Shown here piece after piece: positions 8,679 through 16,491 of a stretch of DNA of 49,318 bases. Each line of letters begins with the position of its first letter. Positions within the stretch are counted from its first letter, which is position 1. The notes below the pieces were generated by a model. The model saw only the letters and a list, made by a program, of their open reading frames with translations, had not been told where the DNA came from and searched no databases. This stretch comes from Lachnospiraceae bacterium (GTDB lineage Bacteria > Bacillota > Clostridia > Lachnospirales > Lachnospiraceae). Made by a program: the position numbers and the translations under genes. The stretch is taken from assembly GCA_014799405.1 (NCBI GenBank), contig JAAVIA010000017.1, positions 16,679 to 65,996 on the forward strand. The letters are read 5' to 3'.

Positions 8679-9851
8679 CTAAATAGCCAAATCAACATGC
8701 TGCATCGTGCCAACACCGCCGCTTTCCTTAAGGTAAACGCCCGTGCTTCTGATAACTCCGTTTGTCTTGTTTGTCTCCATATCATTAAGTGAAAACTCCG
8801 TGGAGGCATTTCCCAGATATAGTGCTCCTACATCTGCCGATTTCAGATCCATCAGGATATCGTTTCCGTTTTCATCCTTGGTCCATACCCTGAGATCCTT
8901 ATAAATACTGTCCGCTTCATCAATCCAGCCATTGCCGTCCTCATCATAAGCAGCAAGGTCGGCGAAACCGTCTCCGCTCTTTGTGCCAAACAGCTCGGAA
9001 CCATCATTTATCTTTCCGTCGCCATTCCTGTCCAAAGCGATAAATCCGCTTCCCTTTCCTGCAAAAGACATTTCTTCTTCCTCTCCGTCTGCGTCCAGGT
9101 CAAACAGAAATTTCATGTCTGATACAGTTGCAGTGTTACTGTCAAGATTGATTACAAGAGGGTCGCAAAGAGTAAGCGTCTCCTGTGTAAGCGTTTCGTA
9201 TCGCTCACAAAAGCCTCGTGACATCTCCACTGTTACACCAAAGCTTATTTCCCTTCCGTCAGCAGTTTTTGCAACGCCTTTCGCCTCATAGGCTGTATGC
9301 TCCGTCTCTGCAAAAAAGCCCGAAGTAACTGTTGTACGGGTCATCGTAGACACATTACTTACTGAACGGCTTCCGCCTGTTCCGCTTCCTACGTCAACAA
9401 CTTCTCCACCCTTTAACGATAGACTTCCTATAAACTCTGACGTTCTTGATGACGCTCTAAATGATTTCTCAAGATATTCAAAACTATTATTTTTGATGTA
9501 TTTTCCACGTCCAAAGGCTCTCTGAAAGGACTTCAAAAGATTTCTGAGCATTTGAAGCCTAGGGTCCTCCCTCACATCAAACTGACCATTTGTTTTTTCT
9601 GCACCGCCAACATGCCTGCGGGCACTGTCTCTTAAATTATCAATTTGACGTTTTTGATTCTCCTCCTCTGTTTTTTTCTGGTCTTCCTTGTAAGCCTTGA
9701 TTTGTTCCATCATATTTTTGGATTCTTGGGAAATTTTGAGCGTGACAGAAGCAGCATCGCCTCTCTCCTGGACAGAGACCTGCTCCTCCTCCCTGATACT
9801 ACTGTAGCTCCTGCTTGAGGACATCGCTACAGTGCTTGAATTAATAATCAT
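8679..9851 (-). CDS. EF-hand-like calcium-binding protein of unknown function
   Basis: A 390-residue protein without signal peptide or membrane helix. The first about 35 residues are Ser-rich and polar, about 38-80 is charged and probably coiled coil, and the C-terminal third carries Asp/Gly-rich loops of the EF-hand/dockerin type: DLDADG (251-256), DRNGDGKINDGSE (274-286) and DEDGNGWIDEADS (303-315), followed by DLRVWTKDENG. This C-terminal block is found in otherwise uncharacterised bacterial proteins; calcium binding is inferred from the DxDxDG spacing. The start at 9851 has GAAAGGA. A sigma-28-like promoter lies 140 bases upstream, hinting at expression with motility genes. An export route without a signal peptide is possible but not shown. 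Confidence 0.75.
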   Translation of the reverse strand: MIINSSTVAMSSSRSYSSIREEEQVSVQERGDAASVTLKISQESKNMMEQIKAYKEDQKKTEEENQKRQIDNLRDSARRHVGGAEKTNGQFDVREDPRLQMLRNLLKSFQRAFGRGKYIKNNSFEYLEKSFRASSRTSEFIGSLSLKGGEVVDVGSGTGGSRSVSNVSTMTRTTVTSGFFAETEHTAYEAKGVAKTADGREISFGVTVEMSRGFCERYETLTQETLTLCDPLVINLDSNTATVSDMKFLFDLDADGEEEEMSFAGKGSGFIALDRNGDGKINDGSELFGTKSGDGFADLAAYDEDGNGWIDEADSIYKDLRVWTKDENGNDILMDLKSADVGALYLGNASTEFSLNDMETNKTNGVIRSTGVYLKESGGVGTMQHVDLAI

Positions 9852-9880
9852 GGTATCGCATCCTTTCTAACCATAATTTG

Positions 9881-9896
9881 GGTGTATGTATACACC
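9881..9896. promoter_or_regulatory. 16-base palindrome in the leader of the EF-hand-like gene
   Basis: GGTGTAT, GT, ATACACC is a perfect 7-base inverted repeat about 30 bases upstream of the ATG at 9851. It lies downstream of the proposed transcription start, so it could be an RNA hairpin near the ribosome-binding site or a DNA operator. Confidence 0.35.
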
Positions 9897-9990
9897 ATCT
9901 TCAGTTACGGGCAAATCCTTTCACCCAAAGAAGCCTGCCATTTGGGAAAGCTTAATATTACCAATACAAGGGCAGACTTCCTCATATGCT

Positions 9991-10017
9991 TTATCGGCAG
10001 ATATTATAATAACCTTA
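9991..10017 (-). promoter_or_regulatory. Sigma-28 (FliA/SigD)-like promoter
   Basis: On the minus strand TAAG (10014-10017), a 15-base spacer, and a perfect GCCGATAA (9991-9998) match the flagellar sigma-28 consensus TAAA-N15-GCCGATAA in all but one base. It points at the EF-hand-like protein gene with a leader of about 130 bases. The region 9852-10187 has no convincing gene; besides this promoter it holds the palindrome at 9881 and stretches I cannot assign. Confidence 0.6.
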
Positions 10018-10187
10018 ACCATCCACTTACGTTAAGTTTTTATGATAAATTTCCGATTTTCCGCAAATTTATTTTTTAGGAGAAATATGGTATACTTAAC
10101 TTACACAAATTGAAACATTGCAAGATGTTTATTTTCGATTTATTTGCCAACTCATATTAGAAAATCATTGTAAGTGGAGCATCAAAT

Positions 10188-10340
10188 ATGAAAAAAGTGA
10201 TTGTTAAAAGAAAGAAGAAATTTTCAGGTGCATTAGTTCCGTATTGGGTTATAGTTGGGACAAGCAAAGAGGTGTTTTCTAAGCGATATGGCTTTGATGG
10301 AGATATATACAAGATGCATCCGTCAGGTTGTGATTTTTAA
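10188..10340 (+). CDS. Small basic protein, possibly truncated
   Basis: A 50-codon gene starting MKKVIVKRKKKFSGALVPYW and ending PSGCDF, with GTGGAGC at good spacing ahead of the ATG. The N-terminus is strongly basic, then a short beta-like segment (YWVIVGTSKEVF) follows. The abrupt end and absence of a C-terminal domain suggest a truncated form of a longer protein. It is the first of three plus-strand genes (10188-11654) that look like accessory cargo between minus-strand housekeeping genes. Function unknown. Confidence 0.45.
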   Translation: MKKVIVKRKKKFSGALVPYWVIVGTSKEVFSKRYGFDGDIYKMHPSGCDF

Positions 10341-10388
10341 AGTATAATACCATTAAGATAAACCGAGATTTAGATTGGAGTGATTAAC

Positions 10389-10955
10389 ATGGAAGAAGCG
10401 ATACTTTCATATGCGGCTAAAGCAAAAAACAATCCGAATTATTGTATCTATGAAGACCTTCGGAAATTTAATCCTAATATAAGGAAACAAATGGAACGCG
10501 GCGAATATTTTGTAAGAAGAACCTCAAAAACTGATTTTAAAATTTTCGAGGATACATTCGGGTATAAGCTGCCATCCGACATAGGGGATTTGATAAATCT
10601 TTTCTGGCATCCTTATATTTATGGCTTTTATAAATATGATAAAATTGGCGAAAGCATTGTTTTATTTTCATGCCATCAACATAAAACAGAAACAGACGAT
10701 GACATACTGCGGCAAAAATATGGTATCATTGATTTAGGAATTAAGTGGCGTAATCCTTATTTGGGACATGGAGGAGATATTACGCAGTATTTACCCATAG
10801 GCTGGACAAACTACTCAGGAGGAAATATTTTATACGAATTAAGCACAGGCAGGATTTTTTGCGAGCATCTTGATAATGTGAAGGAACCTGAAGAAGATCC
10901 AATAGCAAATTCTTTAAAAGAATTGATAACAGGCTTATCGTTTAATTTAAAATGA
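10389..10955 (+). CDS. Possible SUKH/Syd-like protein
   Basis: A 188-residue soluble acidic protein. The middle (YKLPSDIGDLINLFWHP) and the end (LPIGWTNYSGGNILYELSTG, then IFCEHLD) resemble the SUKH (SMI1/KNR4/Syd) superfamily pattern in which a helix is followed by strands ending in an ELSTG-IFCEH-like hairpin. SUKH proteins often serve as immunity proteins against polymorphic toxins; Syd binds SecY. I chose the ATG at 10389 because TGGAGTG lies 8 bases upstream; the GTG 9 bases earlier has no site. No toxin gene is adjacent, so an orphan immunity role is inference. The resemblance is weak to moderate. Confidence 0.5.
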   Translation: MEEAILSYAAKAKNNPNYCIYEDLRKFNPNIRKQMERGEYFVRRTSKTDFKIFEDTFGYKLPSDIGDLINLFWHPYIYGFYKYDKIGESIVLFSCHQHKTETDDDILRQKYGIIDLGIKWRNPYLGHGGDITQYLPIGWTNYSGGNILYELSTGRIFCEHLDNVKEPEEDPIANSLKELITGLSFNLK

Positions 10956-10994
10956 CTTAATTCCCTTTTGCGGAACTAAAGGAGAGTAAATATT

Positions 10995-11654
10995 ATGGAA
11001 AATCTACGTTTCAAATGTAATGCATGTAAGAAATATGTTGAGATGAATAAAAAAACCGCAAATTCTTTTACGGACTGGGCATATTACAATTGTATTGAAT
11101 GGTCGGATTTTACAGATGATGTTCCCAATTTATTGGAACAACATTGGATAAGAAGTGACCTTACTCCAATTGTTAACGAAATACGGATAGTACGTGTTCA
11201 CAAGCCGTTTGATGAAAAAATAAGAAACGAATTTTTTGCATTATTTGAGCCCGCACTATTGTTTTTTAATGGTTGGGACGATTCTCCAAGAGAAGAAATC
11301 AGGAAATGTGCTGTTGTGAAATGCAGATTTGAAAAAATACTTGTTTCAGACGAATACAGTGCATGGATTTCAGTAAGCGTAAAAAAAGTAATGCTTTTGC
11401 ATGAACTTTACAGCTATTATGAAAATACTGTAACAGATACTCCTATTGATGAATTTAAAGGCATTTCGGAATCTATATACGATATAATTTTTCGGAATGA
11501 TGAATGGCTTGTTACGAGTTGGGACGCTCAGGGTGACTGTGGTGAAACCAAGTGGATTTATACGGATGAATGTGGTGTCCGTCATTTGGTTATGCAGCAG
11601 TACTTTGATTTTCATGAGGATGTAATATATCTCGGCAATGTCACAAATAGCTGA
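10995..11654 (+). CDS. Hypothetical protein with N-terminal Cys pair
   Basis: A 219-residue soluble protein starting MENLRFKCNACKKYVEMNK. The CNAC pair near residues 8-11 could bind metal, but only one more Cys-containing motif is visible (GDCGETKW near 186). It has no signal peptide or membrane helix and is rich in aromatic residues and Asp/Glu. GGAGAG precedes the ATG. It follows the SUKH-like gene by 39 bases on the same strand and is probably co-transcribed with it. I do not recognise the family; a second immunity-type protein is possible from context only. Confidence 0.6.
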   Translation: MENLRFKCNACKKYVEMNKKTANSFTDWAYYNCIEWSDFTDDVPNLLEQHWIRSDLTPIVNEIRIVRVHKPFDEKIRNEFFALFEPALLFFNGWDDSPREEIRKCAVVKCRFEKILVSDEYSAWISVSVKKVMLLHELYSYYENTVTDTPIDEFKGISESIYDIIFRNDEWLVTSWDAQGDCGETKWIYTDECGVRHLVMQQYFDFHEDVIYLGNVTNS

Positions 11655-11664
11655 TGACTTTTCC

Positions 11665-11703
11665 CAAAATAAAAAGCCACACGTCATTTAGACATGTGGC
11701 TTT
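11665..11703 (-). terminator. Intrinsic terminator after the AICAR transformylase gene
   Basis: Minus-strand AAAGCCACATGTC pairs with GACGTGTGGCTTT (one U-G wobble) and runs into TTTTTATTTT. It sits between two convergent genes (stops at 11654 and 11741) and could also stop plus-strand transcription less efficiently. Confidence 0.75.
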
Positions 11704-11740
11704 AAATCCATATTATGTGAATTTTTAGTCCATTGGTTTA

Positions 11741-12919
11741 CTAGTGATGGAACAACCTTATTCCCGTAAAGCACATTACCATACTGTACCTATCGCAGGT
11801 TTCAATTACGTTATCATCACGGATGGAACCGCCCGGCTGTGCTATATATTTTACGCCGCTTTTTGCTGCTCTTTCTATGTTATCTCCAAATGGGAAAAAT
11901 GCGTCCGAGCCAAGGGCCACATCTTGCATCTTGTCAAGCCATGCACGCTTTTCCTCCCTTGTAAAAACCTCAGGCTTCTCAGTAAAAAATTTCTCCCAAA
12001 TGCCGTCTGCAAGAACATCCATATAATCGTCGCTCATGTAAACATCTATTGTATTGTCCCTGTCTGCACGTCCGATATTATCCTTAAACGGAAGGGCAAG
12101 CACCTTCGGTGACTGACGTAAGAACCAATTGTCCGCCTTCTGTCCTGCAAGTCTTGTACAGTGTATTCTTGACTGCTGACCTGCACCGATGCCGATTGCC
12201 TGTCCACCCTTTGCATAGCACACGGAATTGGACTGTGTGTATTTTAATGTAATCATTGCTATAGCAAGGTCTATCTTTGCCTGCTCCGTCATGTTTTTAT
12301 TTTGGGTAACTATGTTTGCAAAAAGCTCATCATTTATAACAAGCTCATTTCTTCCCTGCTCAAAGGTTACTCCAAACACATCCTTTGTCTCAATAGCGGC
12401 TGGAACGTAATTTTCATCTATTTTTATTACGCAGTAATTTCCTTTTTTCTTTGCCGAAAGAATCTCAAGTGCCTCAGGCTCATATCCCGGTGCAATTACC
12501 CCGTCTGAAACTTCTCTTTTTATAAGCTTTGCAGTTGCCACGTCGCAACAATCTGAAAGTGATATAAAATCTCCAAATGATGACATTCTGTCCGCACCTC
12601 TCGCCCTTGCATATGCATTTGCAAGCGGGGTAAGCTCGCCCATGTCGTCAACCCAATATATCTTTCTCTCCACGTCATTAAGAGGAAGTCCAACTGCTGC
12701 TCCTGCCGGTGATACGTGCTTAAAGGAGGTTGCTGCAGGAAGTCCTGTTGCTTTTTTCAGCTCCTTCACAAGCTGCCAGCCGTTAAACGCATCCAAAAGA
12801 TTTATGTAGCCTGGCTTGCCGTTTAAAATTTCTATTGGGAGATTTCCGCCCTCCTTCATGTATACCCTTGATGGTTTTTGATTTGGGTTACAGCCGTATT
12901 TTAATTCGATTTCGTTCAT
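11741..12919 (-). CDS. purH: AICAR transformylase (stand-alone PurH C-terminal domain)
   Basis: A 392-residue enzyme that formylates AICAR to FAICAR with 10-formyl-tetrahydrofolate, the penultimate step of IMP synthesis. It contains only the AICAR transformylase domain: NPNQKPSRVY near the N-terminus, the catalytic Lys-His (SFKHVSPAG, about K67-H68), the SDCCDVATAKLI and GGQAIGIGAGQQSR folate/nucleotide motifs, and FPFGDNIERAA-KYIAQPGGSIRD at the end. The N-terminal IMP cyclohydrolase domain of ordinary bifunctional PurH (about 510-530 residues) is absent. I start it at the ATG at 12919, which has AAAGGA 8 bases upstream. The missing activity is supplied by the gene 51 bases upstream. Confidence 0.92.
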   Translation of the reverse strand: MNEIELKYGCNPNQKPSRVYMKEGGNLPIEILNGKPGYINLLDAFNGWQLVKELKKATGLPAATSFKHVSPAGAAVGLPLNDVERKIYWVDDMGELTPLANAYARARGADRMSSFGDFISLSDCCDVATAKLIKREVSDGVIAPGYEPEALEILSAKKKGNYCVIKIDENYVPAAIETKDVFGVTFEQGRNELVINDELFANIVTQNKNMTEQAKIDLAIAMITLKYTQSNSVCYAKGGQAIGIGAGQQSRIHCTRLAGQKADNWFLRQSPKVLALPFKDNIGRADRDNTIDVYMSDDYMDVLADGIWEKFFTEKPEVFTREEKRAWLDKMQDVALGSDAFFPFGDNIERAAKSGVKYIAQPGGSIRDDNVIETCDRYSMVMCFTGIRLFHH

Positions 12920-12970
12920 GATGTGTTTCCTTTCCATGTTTAATAGTTATTTATTCAGGGATTTATTATT

Positions 12971-13684
12971 CTACTTATTTTTATTTATAATTTTACTCTC
13001 GTATGTTCCATCCTCAATATTGATATACCTCACGAAAAGTGACACCTTGTTTTCCTCGTCAAGATTATTCCATACTATATCAGCAAATTCGTTTATGTCA
13101 TTCGGAATGTCAACAAGTGTAGGCTCACCCTCGAAGCTTGGAAGTGGATTGCCGTCACCCATATAAGTATGTATGAAATGTCCCTCTCCCGCAATAGGAT
13201 TTGAATATGCAAAGGTGTATCTGTTGCAGGCGTCAGGGTTTCCGTTGTTGCTCTTTAGTATGGACATTGCATAATTATAATTTCCATTGTCAAAATGAAG
13301 TATTCCTGAAATTCTAGGAGTGTAATTTGGCGCATCAGGCTCATACTCTCTTGTTCGGAGTGCCTGCTCAAATGTAAACTGCTTGTCCATAAGCTCATAT
13401 ATCGTATCAGTCTGATCACCGTTTGTAACGATTGTCTTATTTCCTAAAACCCTTACCGGTGCATATATTATAAGACTTGGGTCCTCAAGCTTGGATGGGT
13501 CAAAGGCTTCCGTTCTTATGCCGTCGCCGTCCTCAACAAATATACGGTTTCTGCTGTTGGCGCTTCTTCCCATGATAAAGTATGCGATCGCAGCCTTTTT
13601 TCCGTCAGGCGTTCTGCCTATGACAATTCCCCTGCCCGGGTATGAGGTTGCACTAAGCTCACCTGCAAGTTGTTTCATTTCCAT
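12971..13684 (-). CDS. purO: IMP cyclohydrolase of the archaeal PurO type
   Basis: A 237-residue protein with the PF07826 IMP cyclohydrolase signature (YPGRGIVIGRTPDG near residue 15, then GRSANSRNRIF and a later RYTFAYSNP segment). PurO, known first from archaea, closes FAICAR to IMP, the last step of purine nucleotide synthesis. It is cytoplasmic. The start at 13684 has a strong AAAGGAGG. It precedes the stand-alone AICAR transformylase by 51 bases on the same strand, so the two together replace bifunctional PurH. The family call rests on recognised motifs; the operon arrangement supports the function. Confidence 0.88.
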   Translation of the reverse strand: MEMKQLAGELSATSYPGRGIVIGRTPDGKKAAIAYFIMGRSANSRNRIFVEDGDGIRTEAFDPSKLEDPSLIIYAPVRVLGNKTIVTNGDQTDTIYELMDKQFTFEQALRTREYEPDAPNYTPRISGILHFDNGNYNYAMSILKSNNGNPDACNRYTFAYSNPIAGEGHFIHTYMGDGNPLPSFEGEPTLVDIPNDINEFADIVWNNLDEENKVSLFVRYINIEDGTYESKIINKNK

Positions 13685-13772
13685 ATTTTTTCCTCCTTTT
13701 GAACATCAGCGCATCTATTTTTGCCTTATCAGTTCATTTTATTATAAAGCCGCTGGTGTTGCAAGCATATTA

Positions 13773-14702
13773 TTAAGGCCTGCATTTTCCACATGGTTTA
13801 TACCCCTTTGCCACCGCTTCCTCTCTTGCGCCTTTAAAATATACCTTATTATATTCCTTCATTTCCTCCACACTTGTGCATTCAGGCAAATGAAATTTTC
13901 CGGAATATGTGTTAAATACATATGTAACCTCCTCTATATCGGCCTCAGTTGCCGCATAAAGCGCATCAATATCCGCATTTTCATCAGGCATATTTTCCCC
14001 AGTTGCATAATCTATAATAACTCCGGGCTGTACATTATAAACAAATACATGAAAGCATATTCCTGCACCCTCATCCTCCACCGAATATGCCTCCATGCAA
14101 ACCCCCTTTGCCACAAGATTGTCACCCTCAAAAAGTGGTGTAACCCTATAAAGGACATGGTTATTTGTCATTCGCACGTAATTTCCTACCTCCTCCTCAT
14201 AAGGCAGCATGGCTACGGCATTAAAATATCTCGTTCCGGTTATAAGATTTCGCTCATTAGCATTTTCTCCCGTAAGCTGATATGCAATCAGATGACTTCT
14301 ATTATACAAATATTCGTACTCCACAAAATCATACTTTGCATTTTTCCATCCGGTGGGCTTTATATGACTTATGTCCTCACGCTCTCCCTCAGGCATAAGG
14401 TCTGTTCCGATACATGCCATACAGCTTGTGCATCTTCCCAGGTCATCAAGCTCTCCATATTCTTCAAAAGAATCAGTCGTATATAATCCCACATCAAACT
14501 CGGGAATGTTATTGTTCAATACAATACTTGCACTTCCACTGTAATCAGGTATATGGGATAAAGCTTCCGTATCCACCACAACCGCTTCCGTCGCAGTTTT
14601 CTTATCATCACCTGATAAGGTGCATCCCGTCAGCATAATGGACAGCACTATTGATACATATATAATTGTTTTTGAAATTTTTTTAAGAATTATAGTTTTC
14701 AT
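13773..14702 (-). CDS. Secreted DNA/RNA non-specific endonuclease lipoprotein
   Basis: A 309-residue lipoprotein with a type II signal peptide (SIVLSIMLTGC, Cys at about 27). The middle holds a beta-beta-alpha metal nuclease core of the EndA/Sm nuclease type: YNRSHLIAYQL with catalytic H137 (the family's DRGH position reads NRSH) and ANERNLITGTRYFN with metal-binding N152. The C-terminal segment (KFHLPECTSV, then KPCGKC) is a zinc-binding Cys cluster like that appended to many clostridial nucleases. The protein should degrade extracellular nucleic acid on the cell surface for nutrition or uptake. I start at the ATG at 14702; a GTG 6 bases upstream is less likely. Confidence 0.88.
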   Translation of the reverse strand: MKTIILKKISKTIIYVSIVLSIMLTGCTLSGDDKKTATEAVVVDTEALSHIPDYSGSASIVLNNNIPEFDVGLYTTDSFEEYGELDDLGRCTSCMACIGTDLMPEGEREDISHIKPTGWKNAKYDFVEYEYLYNRSHLIAYQLTGENANERNLITGTRYFNAVAMLPYEEEVGNYVRMTNNHVLYRVTPLFEGDNLVAKGVCMEAYSVEDEGAGICFHVFVYNVQPGVIIDYATGENMPDENADIDALYAATEADIEEVTYVFNTYSGKFHLPECTSVEEMKEYNKVYFKGAREEAVAKGYKPCGKCRP

Positions 14703-15025
14703 AAACACTCTTGCCTTCCTTCATCCGACTTCCACTTCTTCTGCATTCCATCATCAGAATCAGATATCATGCTATACGAAATAAAGTTTATATCAGCAAT
14801 AATCTTACATTTTTTTATACGATAAAACAATAACAAATATAATACCTTAAAATATTTATTTCTCCCCCGCATTTTTGGAAATTAATTTGACAACCTTATA
14901 CTTTACAGTTACACTATTTATTGAATAAACATGTGAAGACCTTTCCTATAAAAGTGCCTTCGGCATCCTCTATGATGCCACTACGTTTATGGTGATATTA
15001 AAAATATTAGAAGGGTAACTATTTT
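14703..15025. other. Divergent intergenic region
   Basis: This 323-base region separates the divergent nuclease and DUF1700/DUF4097 genes. It is AT-rich with no convincing ORF. I see one plausible plus-strand promoter (14887-14915) and a short hairpin GGCATC-CTCTAT-GATGCC near 14962-14980. No good minus-strand promoter was found. Confidence 0.5.
14887..14915 (+). promoter_or_regulatory. Candidate promoter of the DUF1700/DUF4097 gene
   Basis: A perfect -35 TTGACA (14887-14892), a 17-base spacer and a -10 of TACACT (14910-14915, 4 of 6). The distance to the ATG at 15026 leaves a leader of about 100 bases. Confidence 0.5.
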
Positions 15026-16099
15026 ATGAACAGAGATAAATATTTAACTGAGCTTGGCAGCTACCTTGCAATCCTTCCTATGGACCGCAAAACAAAAATT
15101 CTTGAATTTTATAACGAGCATACGACAAAGCTTGTGGCAAACGGTGAGGATTTAATTGAAAAGCTTGGAACTCCGAAAGAGCTTGCAGCAAATATTATAG
15201 ACACGGAATTAGACACAAAAGCTTCTCCTGTTCCACAAAAGGGCAGAAAAAAACATCCCTTACGAAGAATTATTTTTGCCATAACACTTTTATTTGTAGT
15301 TGTTTTTGCGGGATTTTTTGCTTTGCTTGGATTTACAGGACACACCCTTTATTGGGATAATGAAATTAACCGCCTTGTTATAGGTGACGCAGGTCAGGTA
15401 ATGACTCTGGAAAAGACTAAGGTTGAAAAAATTGACAATATAGACATAGATGCAAAATATGCCACGGTATACCTTATCCCTTCTGATGATTACTATATTG
15501 AATACAGCATAACAAGCAGCAAGAGTACTCTTTATAAAATACAAAACGGAAGGCTTACATTTGATGACAGTGCATGGACACCTATACGACTAAGCTTTGG
15601 AATTAAAGACCCGCACAATGACTATATAAAGATTTATTATCCGGCGGATGCTGATATGAACCGTCTGAGGGCACAGCTTGATATGGGCAGTATTGAGGTT
15701 TCGGGTGTGACCATAGACAATATGGAAATCGACCTTGACATGGGCAGTCTGGACATAACAGACTGTGCGATAGACAAAATTGAAGCGGACCTTGATATGG
15801 GCAGCATCGACATTTTAAACACCGATATTTCCTCCGCTGATATATCACTTGATATGGGGGGACTCGATATGTCCGGCACACACATAGAAAACAGGCTGAT
15901 TGCAGACCTTGACATGGGCAGTGCCACATTATCGCTTGCAGGAAATGACGACGGCAGCCAAAGCTACGGCTTTGACCTTGAATGTGATATGGGCAGCGTA
16001 ACAATCAACGGAACTGACGAGGGCAGAAAATATAATAATAGCGGTAATACAGTTATTGAAATAGACTGCGATATGGGAAGTATCGATATCAAGTATTAA
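15026..16099 (+). CDS. DUF1700 (HAAS)/DUF4097 membrane protein with DMGS repeats
   Basis: A 357-residue single-pass membrane protein. Residues 1-60 are a DUF1700/HAAS-type helical cytoplasmic domain (YLTELGSYLAIL, then EDLIEKLGTPKELAANII). About 77-105 is a basic stop followed by one transmembrane helix. The rest is an extracytoplasmic DUF4097-type right-handed beta-helix, built from repeats of about 20-24 residues containing DLDMGSIDI-like cores, at least seven copies between 215 and 357. HAAS domains are usually partners of PadR regulators or envelope-stress sensors; none is adjacent. AGAAGGG precedes the ATG. Function beyond an envelope role is unknown. Confidence 0.82.
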   Translation: MNRDKYLTELGSYLAILPMDRKTKILEFYNEHTTKLVANGEDLIEKLGTPKELAANIIDTELDTKASPVPQKGRKKHPLRRIIFAITLLFVVVFAGFFALLGFTGHTLYWDNEINRLVIGDAGQVMTLEKTKVEKIDNIDIDAKYATVYLIPSDDYYIEYSITSSKSTLYKIQNGRLTFDDSAWTPIRLSFGIKDPHNDYIKIYYPADADMNRLRAQLDMGSIEVSGVTIDNMEIDLDMGSLDITDCAIDKIEADLDMGSIDILNTDISSADISLDMGGLDMSGTHIENRLIADLDMGSATLSLAGNDDGSQSYGFDLECDMGSVTINGTDEGRKYNNSGNTVIEIDCDMGSIDIKY

Positions 16100-16100
16100 T

Positions 16101-16491
16101 AATAGGGCTGTCGCAACAAGATTCAGGATGTATGACTCGCCTGCGGCTGTCACATGCCGCTGTATACACATAAAAACCGTTTGAAGACGTCGGCACTTGA
16201 GCTTGGGGTTTTGCATATATACATGGCACACAAAAACACGCTTTCGCTCGTTTCCGACGTAGCGGTACTAAAAATTGCCGGTTTAAGACACCTCCATATA
16301 AAGGAATCTTAGACCGGCAATTTAAGTACCGACGTCTTCAAACGGTTTTTATGTGCCATGTATATATGCAACCCCAAGCTTTTAGTACCGCTACGTCGGA
16401 AACGAGCGAAAGCGTGTTTTATGTGTATACAGCAGCATGTGACGGTCGCAGGCGAACCATACACCCCAAATTTTACTGCGACAGCCCTATT
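16101..16491. repeat. 391-bp structured dispersed repeat, copy A
   Basis: The element is bounded by a perfect 15-base inverted repeat (AATAGGGCTGTCGCA and its complement). It fills the gap between two convergent stop codons. Inside are an outer arm pair (about 16116-16175 with 16417-16476), three further arm pairs b (16176-16196/16326-16346), c (16201-16236/16346-16379) and d (16237-16273/16380-16416), and a central hairpin e (16272-16323). Arm d matches perfectly over 37 bases. Arms b, c, d recur after the hairpin in the same order, so the pairs cross. Copy B (37212-37602) has the same length and organisation. Spurious ORFs run through both. It has no transposase. Confidence 0.9.

Noticed and set aside
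9852..9984. Possible c-di-GMP (GEMM) riboswitch in the EF-hand gene leader
   Set aside because: GGGCAAAT- and GAAA-like pieces are present but the conserved order and stems of the GEMM aptamer cannot be drawn.
9882..10079. Plus-strand open frame of 65 codons
   Set aside because: It overlaps the leader and promoter of the minus-strand EF-hand-like gene and lacks a ribosome-binding site and plausible composition.
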